64,000 bases of DNA from Actinomycetota bacterium (GTDB taxonomy: Bacteria; Actinomycetota; Thermoleophilia; BMS3ABIN01): the NCBI GenBank assembly GCA_016235065.1, contig JACRMB010000001.1:84339-148338 (forward strand), read 5' to 3'. The notes beneath the pieces were generated by a model. The model was not told the origin of the DNA, ran no database searches, and saw nothing but the letters and a program-made list of their open reading frames with translations. Shown here one piece after another: positions 36,557-47,175 of this stretch (position 1 is its first letter; each line of letters starts with the position of its first letter). A program made the position numbers and the translations under genes.

Positions 36557-36611
36557 TGTTCCTCCTAATTTATCGGGTCAGGTACTGCCCGGGGATTGCC
36601 TCGAACGCGGA

Positions 36612-37139
36612 TCAGGCGAAGAGTTCGTCTTCTTCCCCGATGACCGCCTTGGCTTTACTGGCGGTACTGCCGATCTCCGTCGCGCAGTAGGGGCAGATCT
36701 TCCAGGATGGATCAAGCGGCCTATCACAGCTCGCACAGGCCACCTTCAGCTCACGACGGCACTTGGGGCAGACAAGGAATTCGTCACGGACCGGATTCCG
36801 GCAAGCCGGGCAGCGATTGGCTCCGCCAACAAGCTCCTGCTCCCGGGCCCGGATCTCCAGGTCACGTTCGAGCACGTCCTCCAGATATTCCGGCGGCCGC
36901 AGTATCACATAAAAAAGTGTTCCCACGTAAGGAAAGACCAGCGAAGTCGCCACCGCGACGCCGATCATCAGCGGATCGGTGATACGCCGCTTGGCGTCCT
37001 TGTAGGTCCAGAAAGCCAGCGCCAGCCACATGGCGACAAGCATGGCCTTGGCCATCATGGTCGTGAACCTCCACCAGGGCGAATCGAAAAAGCTGGTCGC
37101 GCTCTCGGTGGCTTCAGCCTGCAGGATGAGGAATCTCAT
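36612..37139 (-). CDS. Membrane protein with double zinc ribbon
   Basis: A 175-residue protein starting at ATG 37139 (CGGGAGCC upstream). Two membrane helices (about 28-45 and 57-78; MLVAMWLALAFWTYKDAKRR, GVAVATSLVFPYVGTLFYVI), then four CxxC knuckles (CPAC, CPKC, CASC, CPYC) forming two zinc ribbons. Similar proteins are common in actinobacteria next to folC; their role is unknown. The C-terminus is acidic (GEEDELFA). The gene is 19 bp after folC. Confidence 0.8.
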   Translation of the reverse strand: MRFLILQAEATESATSFFDSPWWRFTTMMAKAMLVAMWLALAFWTYKDAKRRITDPLMIGVAVATSLVFPYVGTLFYVILRPPEYLEDVLERDLEIRAREQELVGGANRCPACRNPVRDEFLVCPKCRRELKVACASCDRPLDPSWKICPYCATEIGSTASKAKAVIGEEDELFA

Positions 37140-37158
37140 GGCTCCCGTCATTTCTTTG

Positions 37159-39117
37159 TCACGCCATCCGCTTCTTGATGTCTGACAGAAGGTAGAGCGA
37201 TCCAGTCACGAGTATCACGTCGCGCATCGAGGCCAGCTTGAACGCACTTTCCAGTGCCGACTGGCTCTCCCGGGCAACGAATGTCTGGACATGACTCTCC
37301 TCCACCACCGGGAGCCTGGACAGCTCCTGAGCGGTCATGCAGCGTGGATTGGAGTTCTCGGTGACGAATAAGATATCACAAAATTCCAGGAGCTGCCCCA
37401 GCATTCCCGAGGCGTCCTTGTCTTTGAGAATCGACACTACCCCGATGATGCGCTTGCCCGCCACCAGTGGCTGAAGGGATTCGATCAGCTCGGCGATCCC
37501 GCTGGGATTATGAGCCCCATCGAGGATGACCAGAGGCTTCTCATCGATGATCTCCAGCCGCCCGGGGATGGTGATCCGCGGCAGGGCCCGCTTCATCTTC
37601 TTCTCATCAAGCTCTTTGCGCAGGAAAAGCTCAGCGGCCTGGATGGCCACGGTGCAGTTCGTTCGCTGGTAATGCCCGACCAGGGCCATCTGGAGGTCTT
37701 CGTATGAGTGTTTGCCGGTCATGACATCGAACTTTTCCCCGCTGCCGCGCAATAACGAAAAATCGTCGTCATATATCTGTACCTTGGCGTTCTTCGCCAG
37801 GCAGATCTTCCTGGCTTCTTTCAGCGCTTCAGGTGACAGCGCGCCAAGGACCACGTTCCCCTTCTCAGGTATTACCGCGGTCTTTTCCTTGAGGATCGCG
37901 GATATGGTCTTGCCAAGCAGGTCGGTATGCTCGAGCTCGATATTGGTGAGCACCTGCACCTTTGAGTCGATGACGTTGGTCGCGTCGTATCGGCCTCCGA
38001 GTCCGGCCTCGATCACAGCGCAATCCACCTTCTGCTGATGGAAGTAAAGGAACGCCGCCGCTGTCAGGATCTCGAACTGGGTGAGGGGGCCGCTGCTGCG
38101 GGACCTCTTGTTGACCTCTTCCGCCTTGTTGCGGACGTCGACGATCAGCTTGTTGAAACGCGGCTCGGGGATCTCCTTGCCGTTTATCAGCATGCGCTCG
38201 GTGAAGGTGACCAGATGTGGAGACAGATAGGCGCCCGCCTTCAGCCCCTGGGAGGCCAGGATCGCGGCTATCATGCGGGCGGTCGACGATTTGCCGTTAG
38301 TTCCTACCACATGGATGGTCTTGATCTTTTTCTGGGGGTTCCCGAGGGCGTCCAGGAGTTTATTGATCCGGGCCAGCCCCAGCTTCATCCCCAGGCGATC
38401 GAGGTCAGCCAGATATCCCTGAACATCGAACTGCGGCTCTGGCGGCGGTTTCGGTCTGGATGGCTTCGGTGGGGCTACAGGAGCCGCCGCGGCCTTCAAC
38501 TTGGCAGCCGCCTTCGGTTTCGCGGCTGTCTTCGGCTTGACAGCTGCCTTTGTTTTCCCAGGTGCCTTCGGCTTCGCAGCGGCTTTCGGCTTCGCGACGG
38601 CTTTTTGTTTCGCAGGCGCCTTCGGTTTCGCAGGCGCCTTGGCTTTCGCGGCGACCCTGGTCTTCGTTACAGCCATCGGTTTCGCGGCTGTCTTCGGTCT
38701 GGCTGTTACTTTCTTCCTTGCTATGCCCTTCGGCTTTGCTACTGACTTCGTTTTAACGGCGCTCTTTGATTTCACGGCGGCCTTTGGTTTCGTGGCAGCC
38801 TTGGTTTTGACGGCGGCTCTTGATTTAAGGGAAGATTTTGCCTTGACGGCTTTTGTTTTTCTGCCAGCCTTGGTTTTTGCTGCAGGTTTCGGCTTGACGG
38901 CAGTTTTCGTCCTGACTGCAGTTTTTGCTTTAGCGGTGACTTTTACTTTCGCAGGAGCCTTCGCCCTGGCGGCAGTCTTCTTTTTTGCCGGAGCCTTGGC
39001 CTTCTCGGCGGCCTGTTTCGGCTTGGCTTTCGCAGCGGTTTTCGCCTTCACAGCGGCCTTCGGCTGTGCTTTTTTCCCTGCAGTTCGTGTTTTTTTGGTT
39101 TTTGCCGTAGCCGACAC
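37159..39117 (-). CDS. folC: Folylpolyglutamate/dihydrofolate synthase with histone-like N-terminal domain
   Basis: The enzyme part is residues 230-652: start FDVQGYLADLDRLGMKLG, ATP loop VVGTNGKSSTARMIAA, metal site AGLGGRYDATNV and TNIELEHTDLLG, catalytic-domain DGAHNPSGIAELI. It adds glutamate to folates (and may make dihydrofolate). In front are about 229 residues of almost only Lys, Ala, Thr, Pro and Val in short AKPKAAAKP-like repeats, as in histone H1 or the tail of actinobacterial HU. The frame starts at GTG 39117, with GGGAAGTAGG upstream, directly after the valS stop. No stop or frame change separates the two parts. Confidence 0.9.
   Translation of the reverse strand: MSATAKTKKTRTAGKKAQPKAAVKAKTAAKAKPKQAAEKAKAPAKKKTAARAKAPAKVKVTAKAKTAVRTKTAVKPKPAAKTKAGRKTKAVKAKSSLKSRAAVKTKAATKPKAAVKSKSAVKTKSVAKPKGIARKKVTARPKTAAKPMAVTKTRVAAKAKAPAKPKAPAKQKAVAKPKAAAKPKAPGKTKAAVKPKTAAKPKAAAKLKAAAAPVAPPKPSRPKPPPEPQFDVQGYLADLDRLGMKLGLARINKLLDALGNPQKKIKTIHVVGTNGKSSTARMIAAILASQGLKAGAYLSPHLVTFTERMLINGKEIPEPRFNKLIVDVRNKAEEVNKRSRSSGPLTQFEILTAAAFLYFHQQKVDCAVIEAGLGGRYDATNVIDSKVQVLTNIELEHTDLLGKTISAILKEKTAVIPEKGNVVLGALSPEALKEARKICLAKNAKVQIYDDDFSLLRGSGEKFDVMTGKHSYEDLQMALVGHYQRTNCTVAIQAAELFLRKELDEKKMKRALPRITIPGRLEIIDEKPLVILDGAHNPSGIAELIESLQPLVAGKRIIGVVSILKDKDASGMLGQLLEFCDILFVTENSNPRCMTAQELSRLPVVEESHVQTFVARESQSALESAFKLASMRDVILVTGSLYLLSDIKKRMA
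38440..39110 (-). repeat. Lys/Ala-codon repeat array in folC 5' region
   Basis: About 670 bp of imperfect 15- and 30-bp tandem units (on the plus strand, units like GGCTTCGCGGCTGTCTTCG). It encodes the pentapeptide-like KPKAA/KTKAA series. Repeat number could vary by slippage or recombination. Confidence 0.8.
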
Positions 39118-39118
39118 C

Positions 39119-41779
39119 CTACTTCCCAAAATAGCGGTTGAACTGCTGTTCGAGTTCCGCAAGTTCCCGAGAATGCTGTTCCAGCTTGGCTTTTTCCTTC
39201 TCTACCAGTTCTGGAGGGGCCTTGGCGACAAAGCTCTCGTTGCCCAATTTTCCCTCCGCGCGCGAAAGTTCCTGCTTTTTCTTGGAAATCGTGGCTTCCA
39301 GGCGCGCTTTTTCCTGCTCTATGTCGATAAGTTCTGCCAGTGGCACCAGCAGCTTGCCGCCCGGGATCAGGGCTACAGCAGCCTGTCCGGCAGCCGCTGA
39401 CGCCTCGCTTTCCTCGGCGACGCTCTCGACGATGACCGTTCTCGAAAGCGATTCTATCAGAGAGGCGTTGCTTTCTACCACACTTCTTACCTCAGCTTCC
39501 TGGGAAACAAGGACAGCGCGGGCTTCTTTCTTGGGTGAGACGCCCAGCTCGTTGCGCATTGTCCGGATGGCGACGATGGTCTCCATCAGCTCATCCATCT
39601 CCTTTTCCACGCTGAGATCGCGGGCGGAAGCGTCGCCGCGGGGATATTCCGATTCGATGAGATAGCCCTTGTTGCCCGGCATCAGCGCAGCCAGCTCCTC
39701 AGTCAGGAAAGGCATGAACGGATGCAGCAGCCTGAGGATGCCGTCGAGCAGGTGCAGCAGATGACCGGATACCTGGCTTTTCAGGGCTTCATCCTCGCCA
39801 TAAAGCCGGATCTTCGCTATCTCCACATACCAGTCACAGAATTCGTTCCAGACAAACCGGTAAAGGACCCGGGTGGCTTCGGAGAAATCATATGCGTCCA
39901 GTAGCTGGTTCACTTCGATGGCGGTAGCCTGAAAACGGCTCTCGATCCAGCGGTCGGCCAGGGTAGCGTCTGAGAGCGCCGGCTCTACATCCGCGACCCC
40001 CATCAGCACGAAACGCGCGGCATTGAAGATCTTGTTACAGAAGTTGCGGCTCATCTCGATTCGCTCGTCGGCGAAGCGGACGTCCTGGGTGCTCGCCATG
40101 TTGAGCAGGCCGAAGCGGGTAGGGTCAGCGCCGTAAGTCTCTATCAGCTCCAGAGGGTCGACTCCGGTACCGAGCGATTTGCTCATGCGGCGGCCGTCCT
40201 TGGCCATGATGGTGGGATTGATGATGACATCGCTGTAGGGGATGTCGCCGGGGAACTCCAGGCCCATCATGATCATGCGCGCCACCCAGAGGAAGATGAT
40301 GTCACGCGCAGTCACCAGCGCGTCGGTGGGATAGAACCTCTCCAGCCGCTCGGTGGTCTCCGGCCAGCCTAGCGTGGCGAAAGGCCACAGCGCCGAACTG
40401 AACCAGGTATCGAGTACGTCCTCCTCCTGCCGCAGCTCCGCTGAACCGCAATGGGAACAGGTCGCCGGCGGTTCCTCAGCGACGGTTATCTCAGAGCAGT
40501 CATCACAGTACCAGACAGGAAGGCGATGACCCCACCACAGCTGGCGGGATATGCACCAGGGCCTGATGGAGCGCATCCAGTCGAGATACACGCCTCCCCA
40601 GCGCTCCGGGTAGAACTTGACCTTGCCCTCCTCGACGACCTTGATGGCGGGCCAGGCAAGCTCATCCATGCGCATGAACCACTGCAGGGATATATAAGGT
40701 TCGATAGCGGTGCTGCAGCGGTAACAGACGCCGACGGAATGGGTATATGGCTCGACCTTCTCCACCAGGCCGTCGCGCTCCAGCCGGTGCATGACCTGCA
40801 CCCGCGCTTCTTCCAGCGTCAGCCCGGCGAACTCGCCGCCGGCTTCATTGATATGCCCGTCAGAAGTGAAGATGTTGATCTCGTCCAGATCGTGCTTCTT
40901 GCCGAGCTCGAAATCGTTGGGATCGTGTGCGGGAGTCACTTTGAGGGCGCCGGTGCCGAAACTCACGTCCACATACTCGTCGGCGATGATGGGTATCTCG
41001 CGTTCAGTCAGTGGCAGCTCGATCCGCTTGCCGACCAGATGCGAGTAGCGCTCGTCGTCGGGATTGACTGCGACCGCGGTATCGCCGAGCATCGTCTCGG
41101 GCCTCGCTGTGGCGATGATCACATATTCGTCCTCGCCGATCACCGGATAGCGCAGGTAATAGAGTTTATCTTCCTCCTCCTCGTGCTCCACCTCAAGGTC
41201 GGAAAGGGCCGTGTGGCACCTGGTGCACCAGTTGACCATGTACTCATCGCGATAGATGTAGCCCTTTTTGTAGAGCGCCGTGAAGACCCGGTAGACGGCC
41301 TTAACGTAGCCGTCGTCGAGAGTGAAACGCTCACCCTCGTAGTCCAGGGCACAGCCCATGCGCTTGAGCTGGTTGATGATGGTGGACCCGTACTCGCCGC
41401 GCCATTTCCAGACCCGTTTCTCGAATTCCTCGCGGCCGATCTCCTGACGGGTCAGCCCTTCGCCCGCCAGCTGTTTCTCGACCTGGTTCTGGGTTGCTAT
41501 GCCGGCGTGGTCGGTACCGCAGACCCAGAGGGCATCCTTCCCACGCATCCGGGCGAGTCGTATGAGCAGGTCCTGCATGGAAGAGTTGAGTGCGTGGCCC
41601 ATATGGAGCAGCCCGGTGACGTTAGGAGGGGGTAGAACGATGCAGTATGATTCCTTGCCGGAGCCTTCTTCGGGGGCAAAAATCCCTGCATCCAGCCAGC
41701 GGTCCATCCATTTAGACTCGATGTCTGCCGGCGAATAGCGGGTATTCGACTGGAGATGTTCGCGGATATCCTGGTTCAT
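39119..41779 (-). CDS. valS: Valyl-tRNA synthetase
   Basis: An 886-residue class I synthetase. HIGH-like HMGH in LPPPNVTGLLHMGHALN, the editing (CP1) domain, KMSKS-like RMSKS at residues 531-535, anticodon-binding region, and a C-terminal coiled coil (KARLEATISKKKQELSRAEG). Two CxxC knuckles (CTRCHTAL and CDDCSEITV...CSHCGS) suggest structural zinc. No T-box was found in the 150 bp upstream. Confidence 0.97.
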   Translation of the reverse strand: MNQDIREHLQSNTRYSPADIESKWMDRWLDAGIFAPEEGSGKESYCIVLPPPNVTGLLHMGHALNSSMQDLLIRLARMRGKDALWVCGTDHAGIATQNQVEKQLAGEGLTRQEIGREEFEKRVWKWRGEYGSTIINQLKRMGCALDYEGERFTLDDGYVKAVYRVFTALYKKGYIYRDEYMVNWCTRCHTALSDLEVEHEEEEDKLYYLRYPVIGEDEYVIIATARPETMLGDTAVAVNPDDERYSHLVGKRIELPLTEREIPIIADEYVDVSFGTGALKVTPAHDPNDFELGKKHDLDEINIFTSDGHINEAGGEFAGLTLEEARVQVMHRLERDGLVEKVEPYTHSVGVCYRCSTAIEPYISLQWFMRMDELAWPAIKVVEEGKVKFYPERWGGVYLDWMRSIRPWCISRQLWWGHRLPVWYCDDCSEITVAEEPPATCSHCGSAELRQEEDVLDTWFSSALWPFATLGWPETTERLERFYPTDALVTARDIIFLWVARMIMMGLEFPGDIPYSDVIINPTIMAKDGRRMSKSLGTGVDPLELIETYGADPTRFGLLNMASTQDVRFADERIEMSRNFCNKIFNAARFVLMGVADVEPALSDATLADRWIESRFQATAIEVNQLLDAYDFSEATRVLYRFVWNEFCDWYVEIAKIRLYGEDEALKSQVSGHLLHLLDGILRLLHPFMPFLTEELAALMPGNKGYLIESEYPRGDASARDLSVEKEMDELMETIVAIRTMRNELGVSPKKEARAVLVSQEAEVRSVVESNASLIESLSRTVIVESVAEESEASAAAGQAAVALIPGGKLLVPLAELIDIEQEKARLEATISKKKQELSRAEGKLGNESFVAKAPPELVEKEKAKLEQHSRELAELEQQFNRYFGK

Positions 41780-41934
41780 GTAATAAAATGCCGCCCCGCC
41801 GCAGACCCGCCTTAACGAGCCCGCGAACGGCGCCGCGCAGCAATTCTATCACAACTGCGGGAGATTGCGCCCGTTTTGCGCGAATCCCGATTAACAGGAT
41901 GTATAAGGGCGCCGTCGAAACTGTCTTTTTAGGT

Positions 41935-42999
41935 ATGGAGACTGAAAAAGTCACATCGAGCCCTGAGACAAATCCGGTGATCCGCCTGTTGCTGGTCGGG
42001 GCATCGATAACGCTCATACTCGTCGGCCTGCGGCTCGCCGCGTCGATCCTCACCACGTTTTTTCTGGCGTTCGTCATCGCCGTATCCATGAATCCGATCA
42101 TGGCCTGGCTGAAACGTCGGGGCCTGCCCCAGTGGCTGGCATTCTCGATCGTGGTCCTGATGGTGCTATTTTTCATGATCTTCGTCGCGGTCGTCGTCTT
42201 CGTGTCCGTGCAGCAGCTGACGACCACCCTCCCGACCTACCAGGAAAACATCGCTGAGATGAAGCAGTCGCTGGTCGACTGGCTGAACTCCAAAGGCATA
42301 GACCTGAGTTCTGTGGGCTCGCTCGACTCATTCGATCCCCACAACATGGTCAATTTCTTCATCACCATGCTCAGGGAGGTATCAGCGGCAATCTCCGGCT
42401 GGATGTTCATCCTGTTCGTGGCTGCCATGATGCTGATTGAATCTACCAGCCATCCCGCCAAACTTTTGCGGGCGGTCCGGGAAGGCAGCCCCATGCCCCA
42501 GAGGCTGATCGATTTCAACCGCGACATCCGCTCCTACCTGGCGATCAACGCCTGGCTGGGCTTTGCGGTGGCGGCGATGAACACGGTATTCCTGCTGATC
42601 CTGGGTGTCGATTTCGCCCTGCTCTGGGGGATCCTCTCGTTCATCTTCAGCTTTATACCCTATATCGGTTTCGTAGTCTCTTTCGTCCCACCGACAATAA
42701 TGGCGCTTCTGGAGTTCGGCCTGGGCAAGGCGATCCTGGTTGCGGCCGGCTTCATCGTCATCAATACCGTCGTTGACAGCATCATCAATCCCAGGATAAT
42801 GTCGAGGGGGCTGAACCTCTCCGCACTGATGGTGATCCTGTCAGTGCTCTTCTGGTCCTGGGTGATGGGGCCCCTGGGAGCGATACTGGCGGTGCCACTG
42901 ACGTTGGCGGTCAAGAAGCTGGTCCTGGAGAGTTCGGATGAATCACGCTGGCTGGCGGTACTGATGGAGCCGGAGAATCTTGAGCCGGAAAAAACCTGA
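41935..42999 (+). CDS. AI-2E transporter family permease
   Basis: About 355 residues with seven or eight membrane helices, beginning METEKVTSSPETNPVIRLLL. Family regions include FFLAFVIAVSMNPIMAWLKR, SFIPYIGFVVSFVPPTIMAL and IINPRIMSRGLNLSALMVIL. The family includes TqsA, PerM and Na+/H+ antiporters; the substrate is unknown. The start is uncertain; ATG 41935 is preferred over 41899, neither with a strong ribosome site. Divergent from valS and convergent with lon. Confidence 0.88.
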   Translation: METEKVTSSPETNPVIRLLLVGASITLILVGLRLAASILTTFFLAFVIAVSMNPIMAWLKRRGLPQWLAFSIVVLMVLFFMIFVAVVVFVSVQQLTTTLPTYQENIAEMKQSLVDWLNSKGIDLSSVGSLDSFDPHNMVNFFITMLREVSAAISGWMFILFVAAMMLIESTSHPAKLLRAVREGSPMPQRLIDFNRDIRSYLAINAWLGFAVAAMNTVFLLILGVDFALLWGILSFIFSFIPYIGFVVSFVPPTIMALLEFGLGKAILVAAGFIVINTVVDSIINPRIMSRGLNLSALMVILSVLFWSWVMGPLGAILAVPLTLAVKKLVLESSDESRWLAVLMEPENLEPEKT

Positions 43000-43068
43000 G
43001 AGGCCAAAGGCTGGGAGCCCTGAGCGGCCAAAGGCCTGAATCAACCGAACGCCCTGCGCTCGAATAAC

Positions 43069-45456
43069 CTAGACGAACAGCCGCTCAATCACCTGGCTGA
43101 AGTCATCCACGTAGACGAACTCGAGCGCCTTGCGCACCTTCGCGGGAAGTTCCTTGATGTCGGGCCTGTTGGTCTTGGGGAGGATTATCGTCTTGACTCC
43201 CATGCGCTCGGCCGCCAGGCACTTTTCCCGCAGACCCCCCACCCGCAGCACTTTGCCACGCAGGGTGATCTCGCCTGTGCAGGCGATGGCCGGCTGGGTC
43301 GCCCGGCCTGAGATGGCGGAAAGCATCGAAGCCGCGAGCGCGACTCCCGCGGAAGGGCCATCCTTGGGGATGCCACCCTCGGGAACGTGCAGGCGCAGAT
43401 CCTTGTTGGGCATCGCCCAGTTGCCCTCGGCGTCGAACGCCGGGGAGTTCTTGCGGAACAGGTCACAAAAGCGCTTGTCCGTCTCCACCTTCGAGAGCAG
43501 GTAGCCCCAGGCCGTGGAAGCCGACTCCTGCATGACTTCACCAAGCTGGCCGGTGAGCAGCAGATCGCCCTTGCCGTTGGAGACAGTGGTCTCGATTGTC
43601 AGGACGTCGCCGCCATCTGACGTATAGGCGAGCCCGAGGCTGGCGCCGCAGAGCGCCTTGCGGCTCACGCGTTCTTCCGTGAACGGCGCGGCGCCCAGGT
43701 AGCCTTCAAGAGCCGTAGCGCTGATTCGCGCCGGCAACTTCAGACCCTTCTCCAGGTACTGCCTGGCGACCTTGCGATAGATCTTTCTCAGGCTGCGCTC
43801 AAGATCGCGCACGCCGGATTCGCGGGTGTAGAAACGGATGATCGCCTTGAGGGCCGCCGGTGAGAACACCAGGTCGCCCCGCTTAAGCCCCGACTCCTTC
43901 GCGATCTTCGGCAGCAGGTGCCTCTTGGCGATCTGCTCCTTCTCCTCGAAGGTATAGCCTGAAAGCTGTATCGTCTCCAGCCGGTCATAAAGGGTCGGCG
44001 GGATGCCGTCGTCGTAATTGGCAGTGGCCAGGAATAAAATCTTTGAAAGGTCGTAGTCCAGCTCGAGATAGTTGTCGCGGAACTCCTTGTTCTGCAACGG
44101 GTCGAGCACCTCCATAAGCGCCGCGGCGGGGTTGCCGCGGAAGTCGGAATCCATCTTGTCGATCTCGTCGAGCAGCACCACGGCGTTGTCGACCTTCGCT
44201 TTGGTGATCGCGTCGATGATGCGGCCCGGCATGGCCCCTACATAGGTGCGACGGTGGCCGCGGATCTCAGCCTCGTCACGCACGCCGCCGAGTGAGATGC
44301 GAACGAAGGGCCGGTCCAGCGCTTCGGCGATGGCCTTGGCGACCGAGCTCTTGCCCACACCCGGAGGGCCGACGAAACAGAGGGTCGTGTTGGGCTGGTC
44401 CTTGCCGAGCAGCTTGCCGACCGCCAGGAACTCGAGGATGCGCTCCTTCACCTTCTTGAGCCCGTAATGGCTGCGGTCAAGGTGACGGGCAACCACCGGC
44501 AGTTCGTAGTCGGTCTTTTCCGCCAGGTCGCCCCACGGCAGCGCGAAAACGTTGTCGAGATAATTACGGATCACGGATACTTCAGCTGAGAACGGCGAAG
44601 CGGTCCTGAGCTTGGTGATCTCCTTGCGCACCGCGTGCGCCGCCGATTCGCTCATCACAGACTTCTTCTCTTCCAGCAGCTTCAGGTACTCCTGGACGTC
44701 CTCCTCCTCAGACTCGTCCGAGTGTTCCAGCTCGTCCCGGATGACCTTGATCTTCTCGTGGAGGAATATCTGCCGCTGGGTCGCCTCGATCTTGTCCTGC
44801 ACCTTCTGGTTGAGGTCGCGCTCCAGGTCGAGCACGGCGTTCTCTTCCACCAGGATGCCAAGCAGTTCGTTGAGGCGTTTTTCACTGTCATTGATCTCGA
44901 GCAGCTGCTGCTTCTGCTCGAAGGGGATCATCATGTGGGCGGCGACTGCGTCCCCCAGCTCATCCGGGTCGGCGACGGCCGTCACGATCTGGCCGATCTC
45001 ATCGGGCATGGCGGGATTCGATTCCACATAGCGGACGAACTCGCGCATGACAACGCGGGCAAGGGCGCTGACACGCTCGCTGGGCTCGCCTACTTCGCCG
45101 GCGATAAGGGAGAAATCGACCTGGAAGTGCGGGGAGGTCGCGGTGAACTTGTCGATAGTGACCCGCTGCTGGCCTTCCACCAGGGCCTTGATCGAACCGT
45201 CCGGCAACCGGTACAGCTGCACTACGGTCGCCATGGTCCCCACGCGGACGATGTCGTCACTGGTGGGGTCCTCGACCTCTGGTTCCTTCTGGGTCGAGAG
45301 GATGATCGGCGACTTGTCCTCGAACGCGCGTTCCAGCGCCTTGATGGATTTCTCACGGCCCACGAAAATGGGCGCCACCATCCGGGGGAATACGACTAAC
45401 TCTCTGGTTGGAAGAAGCGGTAGTGACTTAGCTGGTTTAGGCTGACTCTTCGTCAA
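43069..45456 (-). CDS. lon: ATP-dependent protease Lon
   Basis: A 795-residue cytoplasmic protease. LON substrate domain (1-200, [20 protein letters not shown]), AAA+ module with [15 protein letters not shown] and [10 protein letters not shown], and a C-terminal peptidase with catalytic Ser in [11 protein letters not shown] and Lys in LPKTNRPD upstream region. TTG 45456 overlaps clpX by 20 bp. The gene ends the tig-clpP-clpX-lon cluster. Confidence 0.97.
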   Translation of the reverse strand: MTKSQPKPAKSLPLLPTRELVVFPRMVAPIFVGREKSIKALERAFEDKSPIILSTQKEPEVEDPTSDDIVRVGTMATVVQLYRLPDGSIKALVEGQQRVTIDKFTATSPHFQVDFSLIAGEVGEPSERVSALARVVMREFVRYVESNPAMPDEIGQIVTAVADPDELGDAVAAHMMIPFEQKQQLLEINDSEKRLNELLGILVEENAVLDLERDLNQKVQDKIEATQRQIFLHEKIKVIRDELEHSDESEEEDVQEYLKLLEEKKSVMSESAAHAVRKEITKLRTASPFSAEVSVIRNYLDNVFALPWGDLAEKTDYELPVVARHLDRSHYGLKKVKERILEFLAVGKLLGKDQPNTTLCFVGPPGVGKSSVAKAIAEALDRPFVRISLGGVRDEAEIRGHRRTYVGAMPGRIIDAITKAKVDNAVVLLDEIDKMDSDFRGNPAAALMEVLDPLQNKEFRDNYLELDYDLSKILFLATANYDDGIPPTLYDRLETIQLSGYTFEEKEQIAKRHLLPKIAKESGLKRGDLVFSPAALKAIIRFYTRESGVRDLERSLRKIYRKVARQYLEKGLKLPARISATALEGYLGAAPFTEERVSRKALCGASLGLAYTSDGGDVLTIETTVSNGKGDLLLTGQLGEVMQESASTAWGYLLSKVETDKRFCDLFRKNSPAFDAEGNWAMPNKDLRLHVPEGGIPKDGPSAGVALAASMLSAISGRATQPAIACTGEITLRGKVLRVGGLREKCLAAERMGVKTIILPKTNRPDIKELPAKVRKALEFVYVDDFSQVIERLFV

Positions 45457-46498
45457 GTTCTGGCAATATTCTTTCCGCTTCCGTCACAAGGGTCGGGTCG
45501 ATCTGTCTTTCGATCGTTTCCTTGGTGACGACGCACTTGCGCACATCACCACGGGAGGGAAGCTCAAACATAACATTTAACAGGGACTGCTCGATGATAG
45601 AGCGAAGGCCGCGGGCTCCGGTCTCCAGCTTCAGCGCCTTGTCGGCGATGGCGACCAGGGAATCCGGTCCGAAGACCAGCTCTATATTATCAAATTTGAA
45701 GAAGCGCTCGTACTGCTTGACCAGGGCGTTCTTGGGCGTGGTCAGGATGCGCACCAGGTCGTCACGCTGCAGGTTATGGATTGCGCTGATGACCGGCAGG
45801 CGCCCGATGAACTCGGGAATCAGGCCGTATTCCAGCAGATCCTCCGGCATGACCTTGGCGAAGACACTGCCGACGTCCTTGTCGGCCTTGCCCTTGACTA
45901 CGGCTCCGAAGCCCATGCCCTTGTGGCCCACGCGCCGTTCGATGATCTTGTCCAGGTGGGCGAAAGCGCCGCCGCAGATGAACAGGATGTTGGTGGTGTC
46001 GATGTTAAGGAATTCCTGATGCGGATGCTTGCGGCCGCCCTGGGGCGGGACGCTGGCAACCGTGCCCTCGAGGATCTTCAGGAGCGCCTGCTGCACGCCC
46101 TCACCGGAAACGTCACGGGTGATCGAAGGGTTGTCGGCGCGGCGGGCGATCTTGTCCACCTCATCTATATAGATGATGCCGGTCTCGGCCTTCTTCACAT
46201 CATAGTCAGCAGCCTGGATCAGCTTGAGGAGGATGTTCTCGACATCCTCACCCACGTACCCCGCCTCGGTCAACGCCGTGGCGTCAGCGATGGCGAAGGG
46301 GACGTTGAGGAAGCGGGCCAGGGTCTGGGCCAGCAGCGTCTTGCCGCAGCCGGTCGGTCCCAGCAGCAGGATGTTCGACTTCTGCAGCTCCACCTCGTTA
46401 TCGTCGAGCGAGGCCATCTGCACGCGCTTGTAATGGTTGTATACGGCGACCGCGAGAGTGCGCTTGGCTTCTTCCTGGCCGACGACATATTCGTTCAG
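45437..46498 (-). CDS. clpX: ClpX ATPase without N-terminal zinc-binding domain
   Basis: The AAA+ unfoldase core is intact: [20 protein letters not shown], Walker [19 protein letters not shown] pore loop, [34 protein letters not shown] and [10 protein letters not shown]. What is missing is the usual 60-residue Cys4 zinc domain. An ATG at 46521 with a good ribosome site starts M-A-R-P-T-D in the typical ClpX way but runs into TGA after eight codons in another frame. The core frame opens at 46504 after a TGA, with no ATG until 46423; CTG 46498 or GTG 46429 are possible starts. It lies 23 bp after clpP. Confidence 0.85.
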   Translation of the reverse strand: MNEYVVGQEEAKRTLAVAVYNHYKRVQMASLDDNEVELQKSNILLLGPTGCGKTLLAQTLARFLNVPFAIADATALTEAGYVGEDVENILLKLIQAADYDVKKAETGIIYIDEVDKIARRADNPSITRDVSGEGVQQALLKILEGTVASVPPQGGRKHPHQEFLNIDTTNILFICGGAFAHLDKIIERRVGHKGMGFGAVVKGKADKDVGSVFAKVMPEDLLEYGLIPEFIGRLPVISAIHNLQRDDLVRILTTPKNALVKQYERFFKFDNIELVFGPDSLVAIADKALKLETGARGLRSIIEQSLLNVMFELPSRGDVRKCVVTKETIERQIDPTLVTEAERILPELDEESA

Positions 46499-46527
46499 GG
46501 CACGTCAGTCGGTCGAGCCATGGTCCG

Positions 46528-47175
46528 TTATTCCCCCTTGGAGGTCGAGGTCGAGCGGTGTTCGAGGATGTCGTCGATAAGGCCGTATTCCTTGGCTTCT
46601 TTAGACGTCATGAAATAGTCACGATCGGTGTCCTGGGATACTTTCTCGATGGATTGTCCGGTGTGCTGGGCGAGGATCTCGTCCAGGTGCTTGCGAAGGT
46701 CGAGGGCTTCCTTGGCGTGGATCTCGATATCTGCCGCGGGACCCTGGAAACCGCCGGAGAGCTGATGGATGAGGATCTTGGCATTGGGCAGCGCAAAACG
46801 CTTTCCCTTCTTGCCTCCCGCGAGTATCAATGCGCCCATGCTCATGGCAATCCCCACGCAGGTCGTTACAACATCCGGCTTGATAAACTGCATTGTATCA
46901 TAGATGGCCAGACCGGCATATACGGAGCCGCCCGGAGAGTTGATATAAAGGTTGATGTCTTTGTCTGGATCGTCGGATTCCAGGTGAAGCATCTGGGCGA
47001 CGACGACGTTGGCGACTTCCTCGTTGATGCCGCTGCCGAGAAAGATGATGCGCTCGTTAAGCAGCCGGGAGAAGATATCGAAAGCCCTCTCGCCGCGGCT
47101 GGTCTGCTCGATTACCATGGGAATTAGTGGCATTTGATCACGCACCCCTGAAGATTCGGATTTTTTGATTATCAT
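46528..47175 (-). CDS. clpP: ATP-dependent Clp protease proteolytic subunit
   Basis: A 215-residue serine peptidase, with catalytic Ser112 ([11 protein letters not shown]), His137 ([11 protein letters not shown]) and Asp186 (DTDRDYFM). The first 14-19 residues ([14 protein letters not shown]) look like a propeptide that would be processed before [16 protein letters not shown]. Its ATG overlaps the tig stop in ATGA. It partners ClpX. Confidence 0.96.
   Translation of the reverse strand: MIIKKSESSGVRDQMPLIPMVIEQTSRGERAFDIFSRLLNERIIFLGSGINEEVANVVVAQMLHLESDDPDKDINLYINSPGGSVYAGLAIYDTMQFIKPDVVTTCVGIAMSMGALILAGGKKGKRFALPNAKILIHQLSGGFQGPAADIEIHAKEALDLRKHLDEILAQHTGQSIEKVSQDTDRDYFMTSKEAKEYGLIDDILEHRSTSTSKGE

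Noticed and set aside
38038..39400. Phe/Ala-rich plus-strand frames opposite the folC repeat region
   Set aside because: Mirror of the Lys/Ala codon repeats; no plausible protein.
41780..41934. Possible T-box leader for valS
   Set aside because: No TGGNACCGCG-type antiterminator or specifier structure was found.
43002..43040. Two direct copies of CTGAG-GGCCAAAGG-CTG after the permease gene
   Set aside because: Short and imperfect; listed only as a curiosity in the lon/permease spacer.
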